A stretch of 35,072 nucleotides of DNA from NCBI RefSeq assembly GCF_001317345.1, contig NZ_JXCG01000002.1:1-35072 (forward strand). Direction: 5' to 3'. The notes beneath the pieces are model-generated. The model worked only from the letters and a program-made list of their open reading frames with translations, was not told the origin of the DNA and made no database searches. This DNA comes from Thermococcus sp. EP1. Its GTDB lineage: Archaea > Methanobacteriota_B > Thermococci > Thermococcales > Thermococcaceae. The position numbers and the translations under genes were made by a program. Shown here piece by piece: positions 1 to 8,498 of the stretch (positions are counted from its first letter, which is position 1; each line of letters begins with the position of its first letter).

Positions 1-1
1 G

Positions 2-1126
2 GATGCTGAGGAGTGGAAAGGTGGTGGCGGTGACGTTAATGCAGTGATAGCTGGAGTAGCTCCAAGAGTCTATGATCTATTAGCTCCAGAAGGCTTTAAG
101 CCTACTCAAGAAGAGCAATTAAACAGTTATGATGCCGAAAATCAAAAGAGAGCAGTGGTGAAAATGATACCTGTCACAACAAGTACAAATGTAATAATTG
201 AGGTTGATGATCCCCAGGGAGATGATCATGGACCTGGCACATATACTTACGCTACAAACAAAGTGTTTGTTCCAAATCACCTTGATTTACTTAAATTTAA
301 AATGCTTGACACAGGGGAGACTTACACTTTAGAGTTCTACTTTGCAGAACTGGGAGGTAATCCATGGAATGGGCCTAATGGTTTTAGTTTGCAGATTATT
401 GAAGCGTACTTTGACTTCAAGGATGGTGGAAATTCATCTGCCATTAAAATGTTCCCAGATGGCCCTGGTTCAAATGTAGATCTCGACCCTGAACACCCAT
501 GGGATTTAGCATTAAGGATAGCTGGTTGGGACTACGGAAATATAATAGTCCTTCCAAATGGGGAATCAATTCAAGGGGAATTGAAGATCTCCGCCGATCC
601 TACTAAGAACGCAATAATTGTTGAAGTTCCAAAGAAGTATCTTGAGATCAACAAGGACTATGGAGTATGGGGAGTAATTCTCGTTGGTTCTCAGGATGGT
701 TATGGGCCTGATAAGTGGAGGCCTATAGCTGTCGAAGCTGAAGAGTGGAAGGGTGGCGGTGGAGACGTTAATGCAGTGATAGCTGGAGTAGCTCCAAGAG
801 TCTATGATCTATTAGCTCCAGAAGGATTCAAACCTACTCAAGAAGAACAATTAAACAGTTATGATGCTGAAAATAACAAGAGAGCAACAGTGAAAATGGT
901 ATTGTGGGTGAGGGGAGCTGAAGAAAAACCCACGGAAACTGAAACACCAACTGAGACAGAAACCCCAACTGAAACTTCTCCTACGACCACTTCACCAACA
1001 ACAAGTTCTCCAACAGAATCCCCAACATCACCAACCGAGTCGCCAACAGAGACTGGTGGAATCTGTGGCCCAGCAGTATTCCTTGCACTACTCCTAACAC
1101 CATTAGCATTAAGAAAAAAGAGGTGA
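2..1126 (+). CDS. apu: Amylopullulanase, C-terminal part (5' truncated by window edge)
   Basis: This reading frame is open from the first bases, so the gene begins upstream of the window. What is seen is a beta-rich region of the DOMON/glucodextranase C-terminal type (roughly window residues 55-245), flanked by two near-identical 54-residue stretches. A Ser/Thr/Pro/Glu linker follows, then a CGP-CTERM tail (TGGICGPA, a hydrophobic stretch, RKKR). Family knowledge: thermococcal amylopullulanases carry an N-terminal GH57 domain that cleaves alpha-1,4 and alpha-1,6 bonds of starch and pullulan outside the cell, with such accessory domains behind it. The GH57 part is not visible here, so identity rests on the C-terminal architecture and on the MalK gene 66 bases downstream, an arrangement I recall from the maltodextrin locus of Pyrococcus furiosus. 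Another large secreted glycosidase with the same tail is possible. Confidence 0.75.
   Translation, partial: DAEEWKGGGGDVNAVIAGVAPRVYDLLAPEGFKPTQEEQLNSYDAENQKRAVVKMIPVTTSTNVIIEVDDPQGDDHGPGTYTYATNKVFVPNHLDLLKFKMLDTGETYTLEFYFAELGGNPWNGPNGFSLQIIEAYFDFKDGGNSSAIKMFPDGPGSNVDLDPEHPWDLALRIAGWDYGNIIVLPNGESIQGELKISADPTKNAIIVEVPKKYLEINKDYGVWGVILVGSQDGYGPDKWRPIAVEAEEWKGGGGDVNAVIAGVAPRVYDLLAPEGFKPTQEEQLNSYDAENNKRATVKMVLWVRGAEEKPTETETPTETETPTETSPTTTSPTTSSPTESPTSPTESPTETGGICGPAVFLALLLTPLALRKKR
5..166 (+). repeat. Coding direct repeat, copy 1 (54 residues)
   Basis: This stretch is almost identical to 737-898, exactly 732 bases (244 codons) downstream in the same reading frame. It contains GVAPRVYDLLAPEGFKPTQE in both copies. 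The spacing implies that a whole module of about 244 residues was duplicated inside the amylopullulanase gene, with the first copy lying mostly upstream of the window. Confidence 0.9.
737..898 (+). repeat. Coding direct repeat, copy 2 (54 residues)
   Basis: Second copy of the stretch at 5-166. Differences are few and mostly at third codon positions until the last dozen codons, where the copies begin to diverge (ENQKRAVVK against ENNKRATVK). This points to a fairly recent duplication or ongoing gene conversion between the two modules. Confidence 0.9.
1022..1078 (+). repeat. Surface-anchor cassette, inverted copy A
   Basis: These 57 bases encode the end of the Ser/Thr/Pro/Glu linker and the GGICGPAV start of the CGP-CTERM signal of the amylopullulanase. 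They match the reverse complement of 29439-29495 at 53 of 57 positions by hand alignment. All four differences are synonymous third-position changes. Confidence 0.9.
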
Positions 1127-1192
1127 TTCATCCCCTTTTACTTTTTAATAATTCTTATAAGGCGTTAAATAAAATGAGAGAGGTGGCTAGAG
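1127..1192 (+). promoter_or_regulatory. apu terminator and malK promoter/RBS
   Basis: After the apu stop there is a T-rich run (about 1129-1148) suited to archaeal oligo-T termination. A TATA-like element TTCTTATAAGG follows at about 1151-1161, and a ribosome site GAGAGGTGG at 1177-1185, eight bases before the malK ATG. The element is close enough to the start that the leader would be very short. I see no TATCAC-N5-GTGATA motif (the thermococcal sugar-regulator site) in this gap. Confidence 0.5.
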
Positions 1193-2311
1193 ATGGCTGA
1201 AGTTAAGCTTGAAGGGGTTTGGAAAATATTTGATGGTGTTGAGGCAGTTAAAGATCTTGATTTAAAAGTTAGAGATGGTGAATTCATGGTTCTTCTTGGG
1301 CCAAGTGGATGTGGGAAAACTACTACTCTTAGGATGATAGCTGGTCTAGAAGAGCCCACGAAGGGTAGGATTTTTATTGGAGAGAGACTTGTAGCAGATG
1401 CGGAGAAAGGTGTTTTTATTCCTCCTAAAGATAGAGACATTGCCATGGTTTTTCAAAGCTATGCACTTTATCCCCATATGACAGTTTACGACAATATTGC
1501 TTTTCCATTAAAATTAAGAAAGGTTTCCAAGCAGGAGATTGATGAGAGGGTTAGAGAAGTAGCAGAACTTCTTGGTTTAACTGAACTCTTGAAAAGAAAA
1601 CCTAGAGAACTGTCAGGTGGTCAAAGGCAGAGAGTGGCCTTGGGTAGAGCAATTGTTCGGAAACCACAAGTTTTTCTCATGGATGAGCCATTATCAAATC
1701 TTGATGCAAAGTTAAGAGTTAGAATGAGGGCTGAGCTTAAAAAGCTCCAGCGTCAGCTTGGAGTAACCACCGTCTATGTTACACATGATCAGGTTGAGGC
1801 CATGACTATGGGTGATAGAGTTGCTGTCATGAATTTTGGTGTTCTTCAACAAGTTGGTTCACCTGATGAGGTATATAACAGACCGGCTAACGTTTTTGTC
1901 GGTGGATTTATTGGATCACCTCCAATGAACTTCTTAGAGGGTACGGTTACTCCCGATGGCTTTGTAAGCTTCGGGGCTTTCAAGTTAAAACTGCTTCCAG
2001 ACCAAGTAAGAGCACTTGAAGAGTTGGGATATGCTGGTAAGGACGTTCTTTTTGGATTTAGGCCTGAGGATGTTTATGATGCATTGTTTGCTCAAGTGAA
2101 GATTCCTGGAGAGAATATGGTTAGGGTTAAAGTAGATATTGTTGAGAATTTAGGTGGAGAAAAGATTGTTCACTTAAGAGTTGGGGATTTAAGCTTTATT
2201 GGTAAATTCCCTCCTGAATCTTTGGTTAAGGAGGGACAAGAGGTCGATGTTGTTTTTGATATGAAGAAGATTCACATCTTTGATAAGAGAAGTGAAAAGG
2301 CAATATTCTGA
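1193..2311 (+). CDS. malK: Maltodextrin/maltose ABC transporter ATPase MalK
   Basis: ATP-hydrolysing subunit of an ABC importer, acting on the cytoplasmic face and normally paired with MalF/MalG-type permeases and a binding protein. Visible motifs: Walker A GPSGCGKT (residues 36-43), Q-loop Q88, signature LSGGQ (140-144), Walker B FLMDEP (161-166), and the H-loop in VYVTHDQ. A C-terminal regulatory OB domain of the MalK/UgpC type follows from about residue 235. The length of 372 residues equals that of the structurally known Thermococcus litoralis MalK. It directly follows the amylopullulanase, so its likely substrates are the maltodextrins that enzyme releases. The permease genes are not in the window and presumably lie upstream of apu. 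The start is supported by the GAGGTGG ribosome site. Confidence 0.95.
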   Translation: MAEVKLEGVWKIFDGVEAVKDLDLKVRDGEFMVLLGPSGCGKTTTLRMIAGLEEPTKGRIFIGERLVADAEKGVFIPPKDRDIAMVFQSYALYPHMTVYDNIAFPLKLRKVSKQEIDERVREVAELLGLTELLKRKPRELSGGQRQRVALGRAIVRKPQVFLMDEPLSNLDAKLRVRMRAELKKLQRQLGVTTVYVTHDQVEAMTMGDRVAVMNFGVLQQVGSPDEVYNRPANVFVGGFIGSPPMNFLEGTVTPDGFVSFGAFKLKLLPDQVRALEELGYAGKDVLFGFRPEDVYDALFAQVKIPGENMVRVKVDIVENLGGEKIVHLRVGDLSFIGKFPPESLVKEGQEVDVVFDMKKIHIFDKRSEKAIF

Positions 2312-2346
2312 AAAGTTTTTTAACCTTTCTTTTTCTTGTATTTTTC

Positions 2347-2763
2347 ATGAGTTTTGAGGAGATAGCTATATTTTTAAATGATAGACACCCAAAAGGAAAG
2401 CTAATAGAGGTAGGAGTGGGATTTAACTTTAAAGTTGCCTTAAAACTAAAAAAGCTAGGAAGAGAGATTATCGTTGTAGATTGGAATCCAAAAGCTGTTA
2501 AAAAAGCCAAAGAACTTGGTCTTAAGGCATGTATTGACAATATATTCTCTCCTAACTTAATCATCTATAGAGATGCTGAGGTAATATATTCAATTCGACC
2601 GACTCCAGAGCTTATTAAACCCATTTTAGAATTAGGAAAAACCCTGAAAATCCCAGTATATATTGTTCCATTTTCTCTTGATGGCATGCCAAGATTTTTG
2701 AAGCTTGAAAACTATAGAGGAATTCCTATATATGTATGGAACCCTCATCAAAAAGATATATAA
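2347..2763 (+). CDS. UPF0146 family protein
   Basis: A 138-residue archaeal protein of the uncharacterised UPF0146 family. The N-terminal half reads like a class I methyltransferase-type Rossmann fold: LIEVGVGFNFKVALKL (about residues 18-33) resembles the SAM/NAD glycine-rich loop, followed by an acidic residue after strand 2 (IVVDWNP, about 46-52). There is no obvious catalytic motif such as NPPY, and the protein is short for an active methyltransferase. It lies 35 bases after malK, with a T-rich run between them, and 30 bases before the phosphohexomutase gene. The start ATG has only a weak ribosome site, so the N-terminus is moderately certain. Function is unknown. Confidence 0.75.
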   Translation: MSFEEIAIFLNDRHPKGKLIEVGVGFNFKVALKLKKLGREIIVVDWNPKAVKKAKELGLKACIDNIFSPNLIIYRDAEVIYSIRPTPELIKPILELGKTLKIPVYIVPFSLDGMPRFLKLENYRGIPIYVWNPHQKDI

Positions 2764-2793
2764 AGCAAGTTCCAACATTAGCATGGTGGTGAC

Positions 2794-4164
2794 ATGAGAC
2801 TATTTGGTACAGCGGGAATTAGGGGGCCTATTCATTCAAAGATCACACCAGAGCTTGCTTTAAATGTTGGAAAAGCTCTCGGGACGTATATCGACAAGGG
2901 GACAGTGGTAGTTGGTAGAGATGCTAGGACATCAAGTATAATGCTTGAAAATGCCTTAGTGAGTGGACTGCTAAGCACAGGGATTGACGTACTCAGAATA
3001 GGTTTTGTGCCAACTCCAATGTTAGCATGGGCTACTAACAAGCTTGGAGATGCAGGAGTCATGATAACCGCATCACATAATCCGCCAAGTGATAATGGTA
3101 TCAAAGTGTTCAATGAAAAGGGGATTGAATTCTTTTTAGAACAGGAAGAAGAGCTGGAAGAAATTATATTCTCTCAGAGTTATAAAAAAAGCCCGTGGGA
3201 TCATATTGGGACGGCAAGGGACTTGAATCTAAAAGACCAGTACATTGATGAGATATTGGGATATGTAAATCACGAAACCAAGCTTAAAGTACTCTTGGAC
3301 ATGGGCAATGGGGCTGGAAGCTTAATAACTCCCTATCTGCTGAGAAAAATGGGGGCGAAGGTTGTAACTTTGAATGCTCATCCTGATGGATATTTTCCCG
3401 GTAGAAAATCAGAGCCAAGATATGAGAATATTGCCTACCTAAGTAACCTTGTAAGGGAACTTGGATTTGATCTTGCAATTGCTCAAGATGGTGATGCAGA
3501 TAGGATAGCGGTTTTTGATGAAAAAGGGAACTATGTAGAGGAAGATACTTTGATAGCTTTGTTTGCACGGTTGTATGCTCAGGAACACAAAGGTGGTAAC
3601 ATAGTGGTCTCAATAAACACATCTTTTAGGATAGACAAAGTAGTTGAAGAGGAAGGAGGAAGGGTATACCGGGTTCCATTGGGGCAACTACATGATGGAA
3701 TAAAGAAATATAATGCCATATTTGCATCAGAGCCTTGGAAGTTCATTCATCCAGAGTTTGGGTTATGGATTGATAGCTTTGTTACAATTGGATTGCTTTT
3801 GAAGATAATAGATCAAGAAGGCAAGCCTTTCTCTGAAATAATCAAAGATATTCCAAAGTATTATCTAATCAAAAAGAATGTTAAGTGTCCTGAAGAAATA
3901 AAGTATCAAGTTGTAGAAAAAGCAAAAGAACAGTTGCAGGAGCTTTTAAGTGATCAGATCGAGGAGGTAATAACAATTTCTGGAATGAGGTTAAATCTTA
4001 AAGATGGCTCTTGGGTACTTGTAAGGCCAAGCGGAACTGAACCAAAAATAAGAGTTGTCGTTGAGGGGATTACAGAAAAAAGAAAGGAAGAGCTCTTTAA
4101 TTTAGCATATAACTTAGTTACTCGGCTCGTTTTAGAGTTCTCTGGCCGGTCGAAGGGTTCTTAA
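2794..4164 (+). CDS. glmM: Phosphohexomutase (phosphoglucosamine/phosphomannomutase type)
   Basis: Alpha-D-phosphohexomutase superfamily enzyme that moves the phosphate between C6 and C1 of a hexose (glucosamine, mannose or glucose), feeding nucleotide-sugar synthesis for glycans and glycolipids. Motifs are complete: active-site phosphoserine loop TASHNP with S94, metal-binding DGDADR (232-237), and C-terminal phosphate-binding RPSGTEPKIR (411-420). The sugar-specificity loop reads ASEPWKF rather than the common GEESGH, so the substrate cannot be fixed by eye; archaeal GlmM-type enzymes are the nearest match I recognise. Length (456) is normal. The 3' end overlaps the convergent hydrolase gene by 33 bases. 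The ribosome site GGTGGTGAC lies just before the ATG. Confidence 0.88.
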   Translation: MRLFGTAGIRGPIHSKITPELALNVGKALGTYIDKGTVVVGRDARTSSIMLENALVSGLLSTGIDVLRIGFVPTPMLAWATNKLGDAGVMITASHNPPSDNGIKVFNEKGIEFFLEQEEELEEIIFSQSYKKSPWDHIGTARDLNLKDQYIDEILGYVNHETKLKVLLDMGNGAGSLITPYLLRKMGAKVVTLNAHPDGYFPGRKSEPRYENIAYLSNLVRELGFDLAIAQDGDADRIAVFDEKGNYVEEDTLIALFARLYAQEHKGGNIVVSINTSFRIDKVVEEEGGRVYRVPLGQLHDGIKKYNAIFASEPWKFIHPEFGLWIDSFVTIGLLLKIIDQEGKPFSEIIKDIPKYYLIKKNVKCPEEIKYQVVEKAKEQLQELLSDQIEEVITISGMRLNLKDGSWVLVRPSGTEPKIRVVVEGITEKRKEELFNLAYNLVTRLVLEFSGRSKGS

Positions 4165-4947
4165 TTTTATATCTTTTCTTTCCATCTTAACTTTAAACCC
4201 TTCTTTTGCAATTAGAGTTTTCACTCCGGTGACGTTTTCTATAAATTTGGCTTCTTTATAGGGGTTTGCAAAATGCATTTTCATTCCTATATGACTCATG
4301 ATCAGCATTTCTGGTTTTTGTTTCATGTCTTTTAGCATATAAATTGTATCTTCAGTACAGAGATGATAGGGTATCTTCATGTTTGTTGGTCGTGTAACTG
4401 AGGCAATTAGTAATCTGACTCCATTATATATCTTTTTTAAATCATCAAAATATTCTGTGTCGGGGATATATCCAATTTTCCCGAACCGTGTTTTTAATAT
4501 GAATCCTATAGCAGTAGGATCTGAATGTATTGTAGGGGTTATTGTCATTTCGTCTTCTCCAAGTTGTATTCTCTCTCCTGGGTTGGGAATATGGATTTCT
4601 TCTAAGGAATCTAAATGATACTTGGAAATTGCGGGAGTATGTTCATCATCCCCATAGACAACACTTTTTGAAGCTATTAGGGTGCCACGTCTTTTTGTAA
4701 CTCCTACAGTCATTCCTTCTACCATAATCTCCGAGTCATTACAATGATCTGTATGTCTGTGAGAAACAAAAAGCACATCTATCTTTCTCGGATCTATTTT
4801 ATACCTCCATGCACGTACTAGAGCTCCTGGTCCTGGATCTACATAGATTCGCTTGCTGGTATTAATAAAAAACCCGCCAGTAGGGCGAAACTGTGTTATT
4901 GTGATAAATCTCCCGCCGCCACTGCCTAGAAAGATTATCTCAACCAA
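4132..4947 (-). CDS. Metallo-beta-lactamase-fold hydrolase
   Basis: A 271-residue MBL-fold protein. The metal-binding motif is intact: SHRHTDH with H63, H65, D67 and H68. Further likely ligands are the histidine in THSDP (about 141), the aspartate in IPDTEY (about 162) and the histidine in MSHIGMKMH. The N-terminus FLGSGGGRFITITQ is typical of the tRNase Z/PhnP-like branch, but the tRNase Z exosite arm is not evident, so the substrate (RNA, nucleotide or phosphodiester) is open. The gene runs opposite to glmM and its last eleven codons overlap the glmM 3' end. It diverges from the OPT transporter gene across about 250 bases. Confidence 0.8.
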   Translation of the reverse strand: MVEIIFLGSGGGRFITITQFRPTGGFFINTSKRIYVDPGPGALVRAWRYKIDPRKIDVLFVSHRHTDHCNDSEIMVEGMTVGVTKRRGTLIASKSVVYGDDEHTPAISKYHLDSLEEIHIPNPGERIQLGEDEMTITPTIHSDPTAIGFILKTRFGKIGYIPDTEYFDDLKKIYNGVRLLIASVTRPTNMKIPYHLCTEDTIYMLKDMKQKPEMLIMSHIGMKMHFANPYKEAKFIENVTGVKTLIAKEGFKVKMERKDIKLRTLRPAREL

Positions 4948-5200
4948 TTTACCTCCCTCCGCTTTTTAGCGATATTAATAGTTATAGTAATCGTGTATAT
5001 AAGTTCTATGGAAATTCTTTGATTAATTGATGAACATTACTTCACATATAATTTCATCGTTGCAGTATTTTAGACATTTTTGCATATTATTATTGTAATA
5101 TGGTCCAATAATTTATATTGATGTGATATTCATATAACCGAAAGTATTTTATATAAGCCAGATATATCCTAAGTGCCAATAAAATGCGGAGGTGTCCAGT
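4948..5200 (+). promoter_or_regulatory. Divergent intergenic region with OPT promoter and RBS
   Basis: AT-rich spacer between the divergent hydrolase and transporter genes. For the transporter there is a good archaeal promoter: BRE CCGAAAGTA at 5138-5146 and TATA TTTTATATAAG at 5147-5157, predicting transcription from about 5178. A ribosome site GCGGAGGTG at 5186-5194 follows. I see no gene or structured RNA in the rest of the spacer. Confidence 0.6.
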
Positions 5201-7087
5201 GTGGAGTTTAAACCATACGTTCCACCTGAGAAATCTTTACCAGAATATACAATCAAGGCGTTTATTTTGGGAATAATTCTCTCCATAATTATGGGTGCAG
5301 CAAATGCATACCTTGGTATGTATGCGGGTATGACTGTTAGTGCTAGTATTCCGGCAGCAGTTATATCTATGGCAATATTAATGGCGTTCAAGGACAGGAA
5401 TATCCTTGAGAATAACATGGTTCAAACAGCAGCTTCAGCAGGTGAATCCTTGGCAGCAGGAGTTATATTTACATTTCCAGCGTTAGTGGTTTTGGGAACA
5501 TACACAGAGTTTCCTTACTGGTTAATCACAATCATAGCGGCGTTAGGTGGTTCACTAGGTGCTCTCTTCACAATAGTGATTAGAAGAGCATTTATAGTTG
5601 AGGAGAGGCTCCCCTATCCAGAGGGTACAGCTTGTGCTGAGGTCCTTATTGCAGGAGACAAAGGAGGCTCTCATGCAAAGCCAATTTTTGTTGGTGGTAT
5701 TTTTGGCGGTCTTTACAAACTCTTAGGAAGTTCTGGTCTATGGGCCCCAGCTGTTGAAACTGCCAAATTTGTTGGTAGGAGAGTCTTATATTTAGGAAGT
5801 GATCTCTCAGCGGCCCTCTTGAGTGTTGGATATATTGTGGGGTTAAATATTGCCTTCTTAGTTTTCTTAGGTGGTGCAATTGCATGGTTCATTGCGATTC
5901 CACTCTATGTAGCTAAAACTGGAAATCCAGATGGGCTTAGTGCCTTGGATCTTGCATGGGTAACATGGAGTACTAAGATAAGGTATATGGGAGTTGGCGC
6001 AATGGTCGTTGGTGGCCTATGGAGCCTTATAAAACTCAGAGGGCCAATCTCAAGAGGTATAAAAGCTGGACTTGAAGCAACTAAAAGAAAGCAAAGTGGT
6101 GAAATAATCCTTAGAACTGAAGAAGACATGCCAATGACCACAGTACTCATGTTAATAGCAGCATTTGTAGTGCCATTGTTCCTTCTATATGCCAACTTAA
6201 TAGATTCTGTCGGGATAGCAGCCGTTATGGCAGTCATAATGCTTATTGTCGGGTTCTTCGGAAGTTCTATTGCCGGATACCTTGCTGGTGTTGTAGGATC
6301 ATCAAACAACCCAGTGTCAGGTATTACAATAATGAGTTTGCTTTTCACTGCACTAGTTCTTAAGGCTCTTGGGCTTAGCGGGCCAGAGGGTATGACTGCC
6401 ACAATTCTCGTAGCAGCAGTAATTTGTACGGCAGCTGCTATTGCTGGAGATACTATGCAGGATTTAGCAACAGGACATATTGTTGGTGCAACTCCAAAGA
6501 GACAGCAGGTCTTTGAGGTAGTTGGAACATTTACAGCTGCCTTAGTCATGGCTCCAGTACTTAACCTTCTGATAAAGGCTTATGGTATTGCTGGGACTCC
6601 TACAGCTAAAGAAAATGCTTTAGCAGCACCTCAAGCATTCCTCATGGCCAAAGTTACAGAGGGTGTATTTACCGGAACTCTTGAGTGGAACATGGTCTTC
6701 ATTGGTGCTGCAATTGCCATAGCCCTAATAGTACTCGATGAGATTTTGGCTATGAAAAACTCAAAGTTCAGAACTCCAGTTATGCCCGTTGCTGTAGGAA
6801 TTTATCTTCCCTTGAGCTTGGGCGTCCCAATATTCATTGGTGGTCTTTTAAGATGGCTTGTGGGAAGAGCCAGAGGAAGCAAAACAGAAGAAAAACCAAC
6901 CGACGCAGGAGTCCTTGGAGCAGCTGGGTTGATAGCTGGAGAAGCATTGATGGGTATATTCTTCGCAGGGTTAATAGTAGCAAACAAAGCTCCCTCAATT
7001 GGTTTCAGCAGTGATATCATTGGAGTAGTCTTCCTTGGTATTATAGCAGTGTGGCTCTTCCTTACTGGCAAGAAAGAAGTTGAATGA
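5201..7087 (+). CDS. OPT-family oligopeptide transporter
   Basis: Large polytopic membrane protein (628 residues from this start) with roughly 14-16 hydrophobic segments. The conserved N-terminal part reads ILSIIMGAANAYLGMYAGMT and is followed by RLPYPEGTACAEVLIAGDKG, hallmarks of the OPT family (COG1297 branch). Such proteins are proton-coupled importers of oligopeptides or metal chelates; substrate cannot be read from sequence. Start choice: a GTG at 5192 also fits the frame, but it lies inside the ribosome site GGAGGTG, whereas GTG at 5201 is six bases after it and is the better start. The next gene is an M20 peptidase, suggesting uptake followed by hydrolysis of small peptides. A T-rich run at 7089-7110 may end the transcript. 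Confidence 0.9.
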   Translation: MEFKPYVPPEKSLPEYTIKAFILGIILSIIMGAANAYLGMYAGMTVSASIPAAVISMAILMAFKDRNILENNMVQTAASAGESLAAGVIFTFPALVVLGTYTEFPYWLITIIAALGGSLGALFTIVIRRAFIVEERLPYPEGTACAEVLIAGDKGGSHAKPIFVGGIFGGLYKLLGSSGLWAPAVETAKFVGRRVLYLGSDLSAALLSVGYIVGLNIAFLVFLGGAIAWFIAIPLYVAKTGNPDGLSALDLAWVTWSTKIRYMGVGAMVVGGLWSLIKLRGPISRGIKAGLEATKRKQSGEIILRTEEDMPMTTVLMLIAAFVVPLFLLYANLIDSVGIAAVMAVIMLIVGFFGSSIAGYLAGVVGSSNNPVSGITIMSLLFTALVLKALGLSGPEGMTATILVAAVICTAAAIAGDTMQDLATGHIVGATPKRQQVFEVVGTFTAALVMAPVLNLLIKAYGIAGTPTAKENALAAPQAFLMAKVTEGVFTGTLEWNMVFIGAAIAIALIVLDEILAMKNSKFRTPVMPVAVGIYLPLSLGVPIFIGGLLRWLVGRARGSKTEEKPTDAGVLGAAGLIAGEALMGIFFAGLIVANKAPSIGFSSDIIGVVFLGIIAVWLFLTGKKEVE

Positions 7088-7159
7088 ATTCTTTTCTCTT
7101 TTTTATTGTTTAACAAAAATCACTTTAAAGATTGTGAGAAATTAAAGGTGGTGATGTGG

Positions 7160-8422
7160 ATGAATATTGCAGCTGTTTCTAAAGAAATAGAGACTCTTAG
7201 AGATGAAATGGTGGAAACACTAATAGAACTCATAAAAATCCCCGCAATTAGTCCTGATAGTGATGGGGAGGGAGAATACGATAAGGCAATGAAACTTCTT
7301 GAAATAATCAAAGACTGGCCGTTTGACAAGATTGAACGCTATGATGCTCCAGATAAGAGGGCCAAAAATGGTGTTAGGCCAAATATCTTGGCATACTATT
7401 ATGGAGAAAAGGGTGAAGAGAGCCCAAGATTATGGATTCTCACTCATCTAGATGTTGTTCCACCTGGAGATTTGAGTAAGTGGACTGTCACAAAGCCATT
7501 TGAGCCTGTAGTGAAGGATGGCAAAATTTATGGACGAGGCAGTGAAGACAATGGCCAGAGTTTAGTTGCATCTCTTTACGCTGTTAGAGCATTAATGAAC
7601 CTTGGGATAAGACCTAAGAGAACTATAATATTGGCTTTTGTAAGTGATGAAGAAACTGGTAGTAAGTATGGATTAGAGTGGTTAATGAAAGAACACCCAG
7701 AACTCTTTAAAAAGGATGACCTTGTTTTAGTGCCGGATGGTGGAAATGAAGAGGGAACATTTGTAGAAATAGCGGAAAAAAGCATTCTCTGGATGAAAAT
7801 TAAAGTTAAGGGTAAACAAGTTCATGCAAGTATGCCTGGGTTAGGATTGAATGCCCATCGTGTTGCTCTTGATTATGCAAAAGAGCTTGACGAGTTTCTC
7901 CATGAGAAGTATAACGCAAAAGACAATCTGTTTGATCCACCAGAGAGCACTTTTGAGCCCACAATGGGAGGTAATCCAAGCGATGCACCAAACATAGCTC
8001 CAGGGGAGCATGAGATAGTCTTTGATTGTAGAGTTTTACCACAATATGCTTTGGATGATATCTTAAGTGATGCTAAAAACCTTGCTAGAGAAATTGAAGA
8101 AAAATACAAAAAGGAAGTAAATGGCGAGGTTTTACCAAAAATTGAGTTAGAAGTCCTTCAGAGACTAGATGCACCAGAACCCACCCCAAAGGATAGTGAA
8201 ATAGTCAAACTTCTTCAAAAAGCCATAAAGGAGCTTAGGGGCAGAGAAGCTAAAATTGGAGGTATTGGTGGAGGAACCTTTGCAGCTTACTTTAGAAAAC
8301 TTGGAATTCCAGCGGTTGTTTGGGCTACGTTAGACGAAAGAGCGCATCAACCTAATGAATACGCAAAAATAGATAACATGATTGAGGATGCAAAAATAAT
8401 GGCTCTATTGGCTCTTCTTTGA
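7160..8422 (+). CDS. M20-family metallopeptidase/deacylase
   Basis: Cytoplasmic di-zinc hydrolase of the ArgE/DapE/carboxypeptidase group, 420 residues. Seen motifs: first metal ligand region LTHLDVVPPGD, bridging aspartate in GRGSEDNGQS, catalytic glutamates in SDEETGSKYG, further ligand in LVPDGGNEE, and the C-terminal histidine in ERAHQPNEY. A central dimerisation (lid) domain runs from about residue 215 to 330 (KVKGKQVHASMPGLGLNAHR). Pathway could be peptide or acyl-amino-acid cleavage; annotation as a biosynthetic desuccinylase is not justified from sequence. The ribosome site AGGTGGT at 7145-7151 favours ATG 7160 over the upstream TTG, GTG and ATG codons in frame. It follows the OPT transporter in the same direction. 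Confidence 0.88.
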   Translation: MNIAAVSKEIETLRDEMVETLIELIKIPAISPDSDGEGEYDKAMKLLEIIKDWPFDKIERYDAPDKRAKNGVRPNILAYYYGEKGEESPRLWILTHLDVVPPGDLSKWTVTKPFEPVVKDGKIYGRGSEDNGQSLVASLYAVRALMNLGIRPKRTIILAFVSDEETGSKYGLEWLMKEHPELFKKDDLVLVPDGGNEEGTFVEIAEKSILWMKIKVKGKQVHASMPGLGLNAHRVALDYAKELDEFLHEKYNAKDNLFDPPESTFEPTMGGNPSDAPNIAPGEHEIVFDCRVLPQYALDDILSDAKNLAREIEEKYKKEVNGEVLPKIELEVLQRLDAPEPTPKDSEIVKLLQKAIKELRGREAKIGGIGGGTFAAYFRKLGIPAVVWATLDERAHQPNEYAKIDNMIEDAKIMALLALL

Positions 8423-8498
8423 TATTCTCATCATTTAATCTTAACCTTTAAATTTTTCTTAGTTAGATTTATCTTATAAAAACGGAGGATGTTAATCC

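Noticed and set aside
859-1131. Minus-strand open frame opposite the amylopullulanase linker (VGDSVGD repeats)
   Set aside because: It is the antisense shadow of the PTESPT repeat region. Repetitive coding DNA often stays open on the other strand; there is no ribosome site or family match.
4948-5137. TGATGA-like motif near 5027 considered as a third C/D sRNA
   Set aside because: No CTGA D box at a suitable distance and no C'/D' pair.
5905-6549. Long 214-codon minus-strand frame inside the OPT transporter gene
   Set aside because: The plus-strand protein is clearly a transporter with conserved motifs; the reverse translation is low-complexity and has no recognisable domain.
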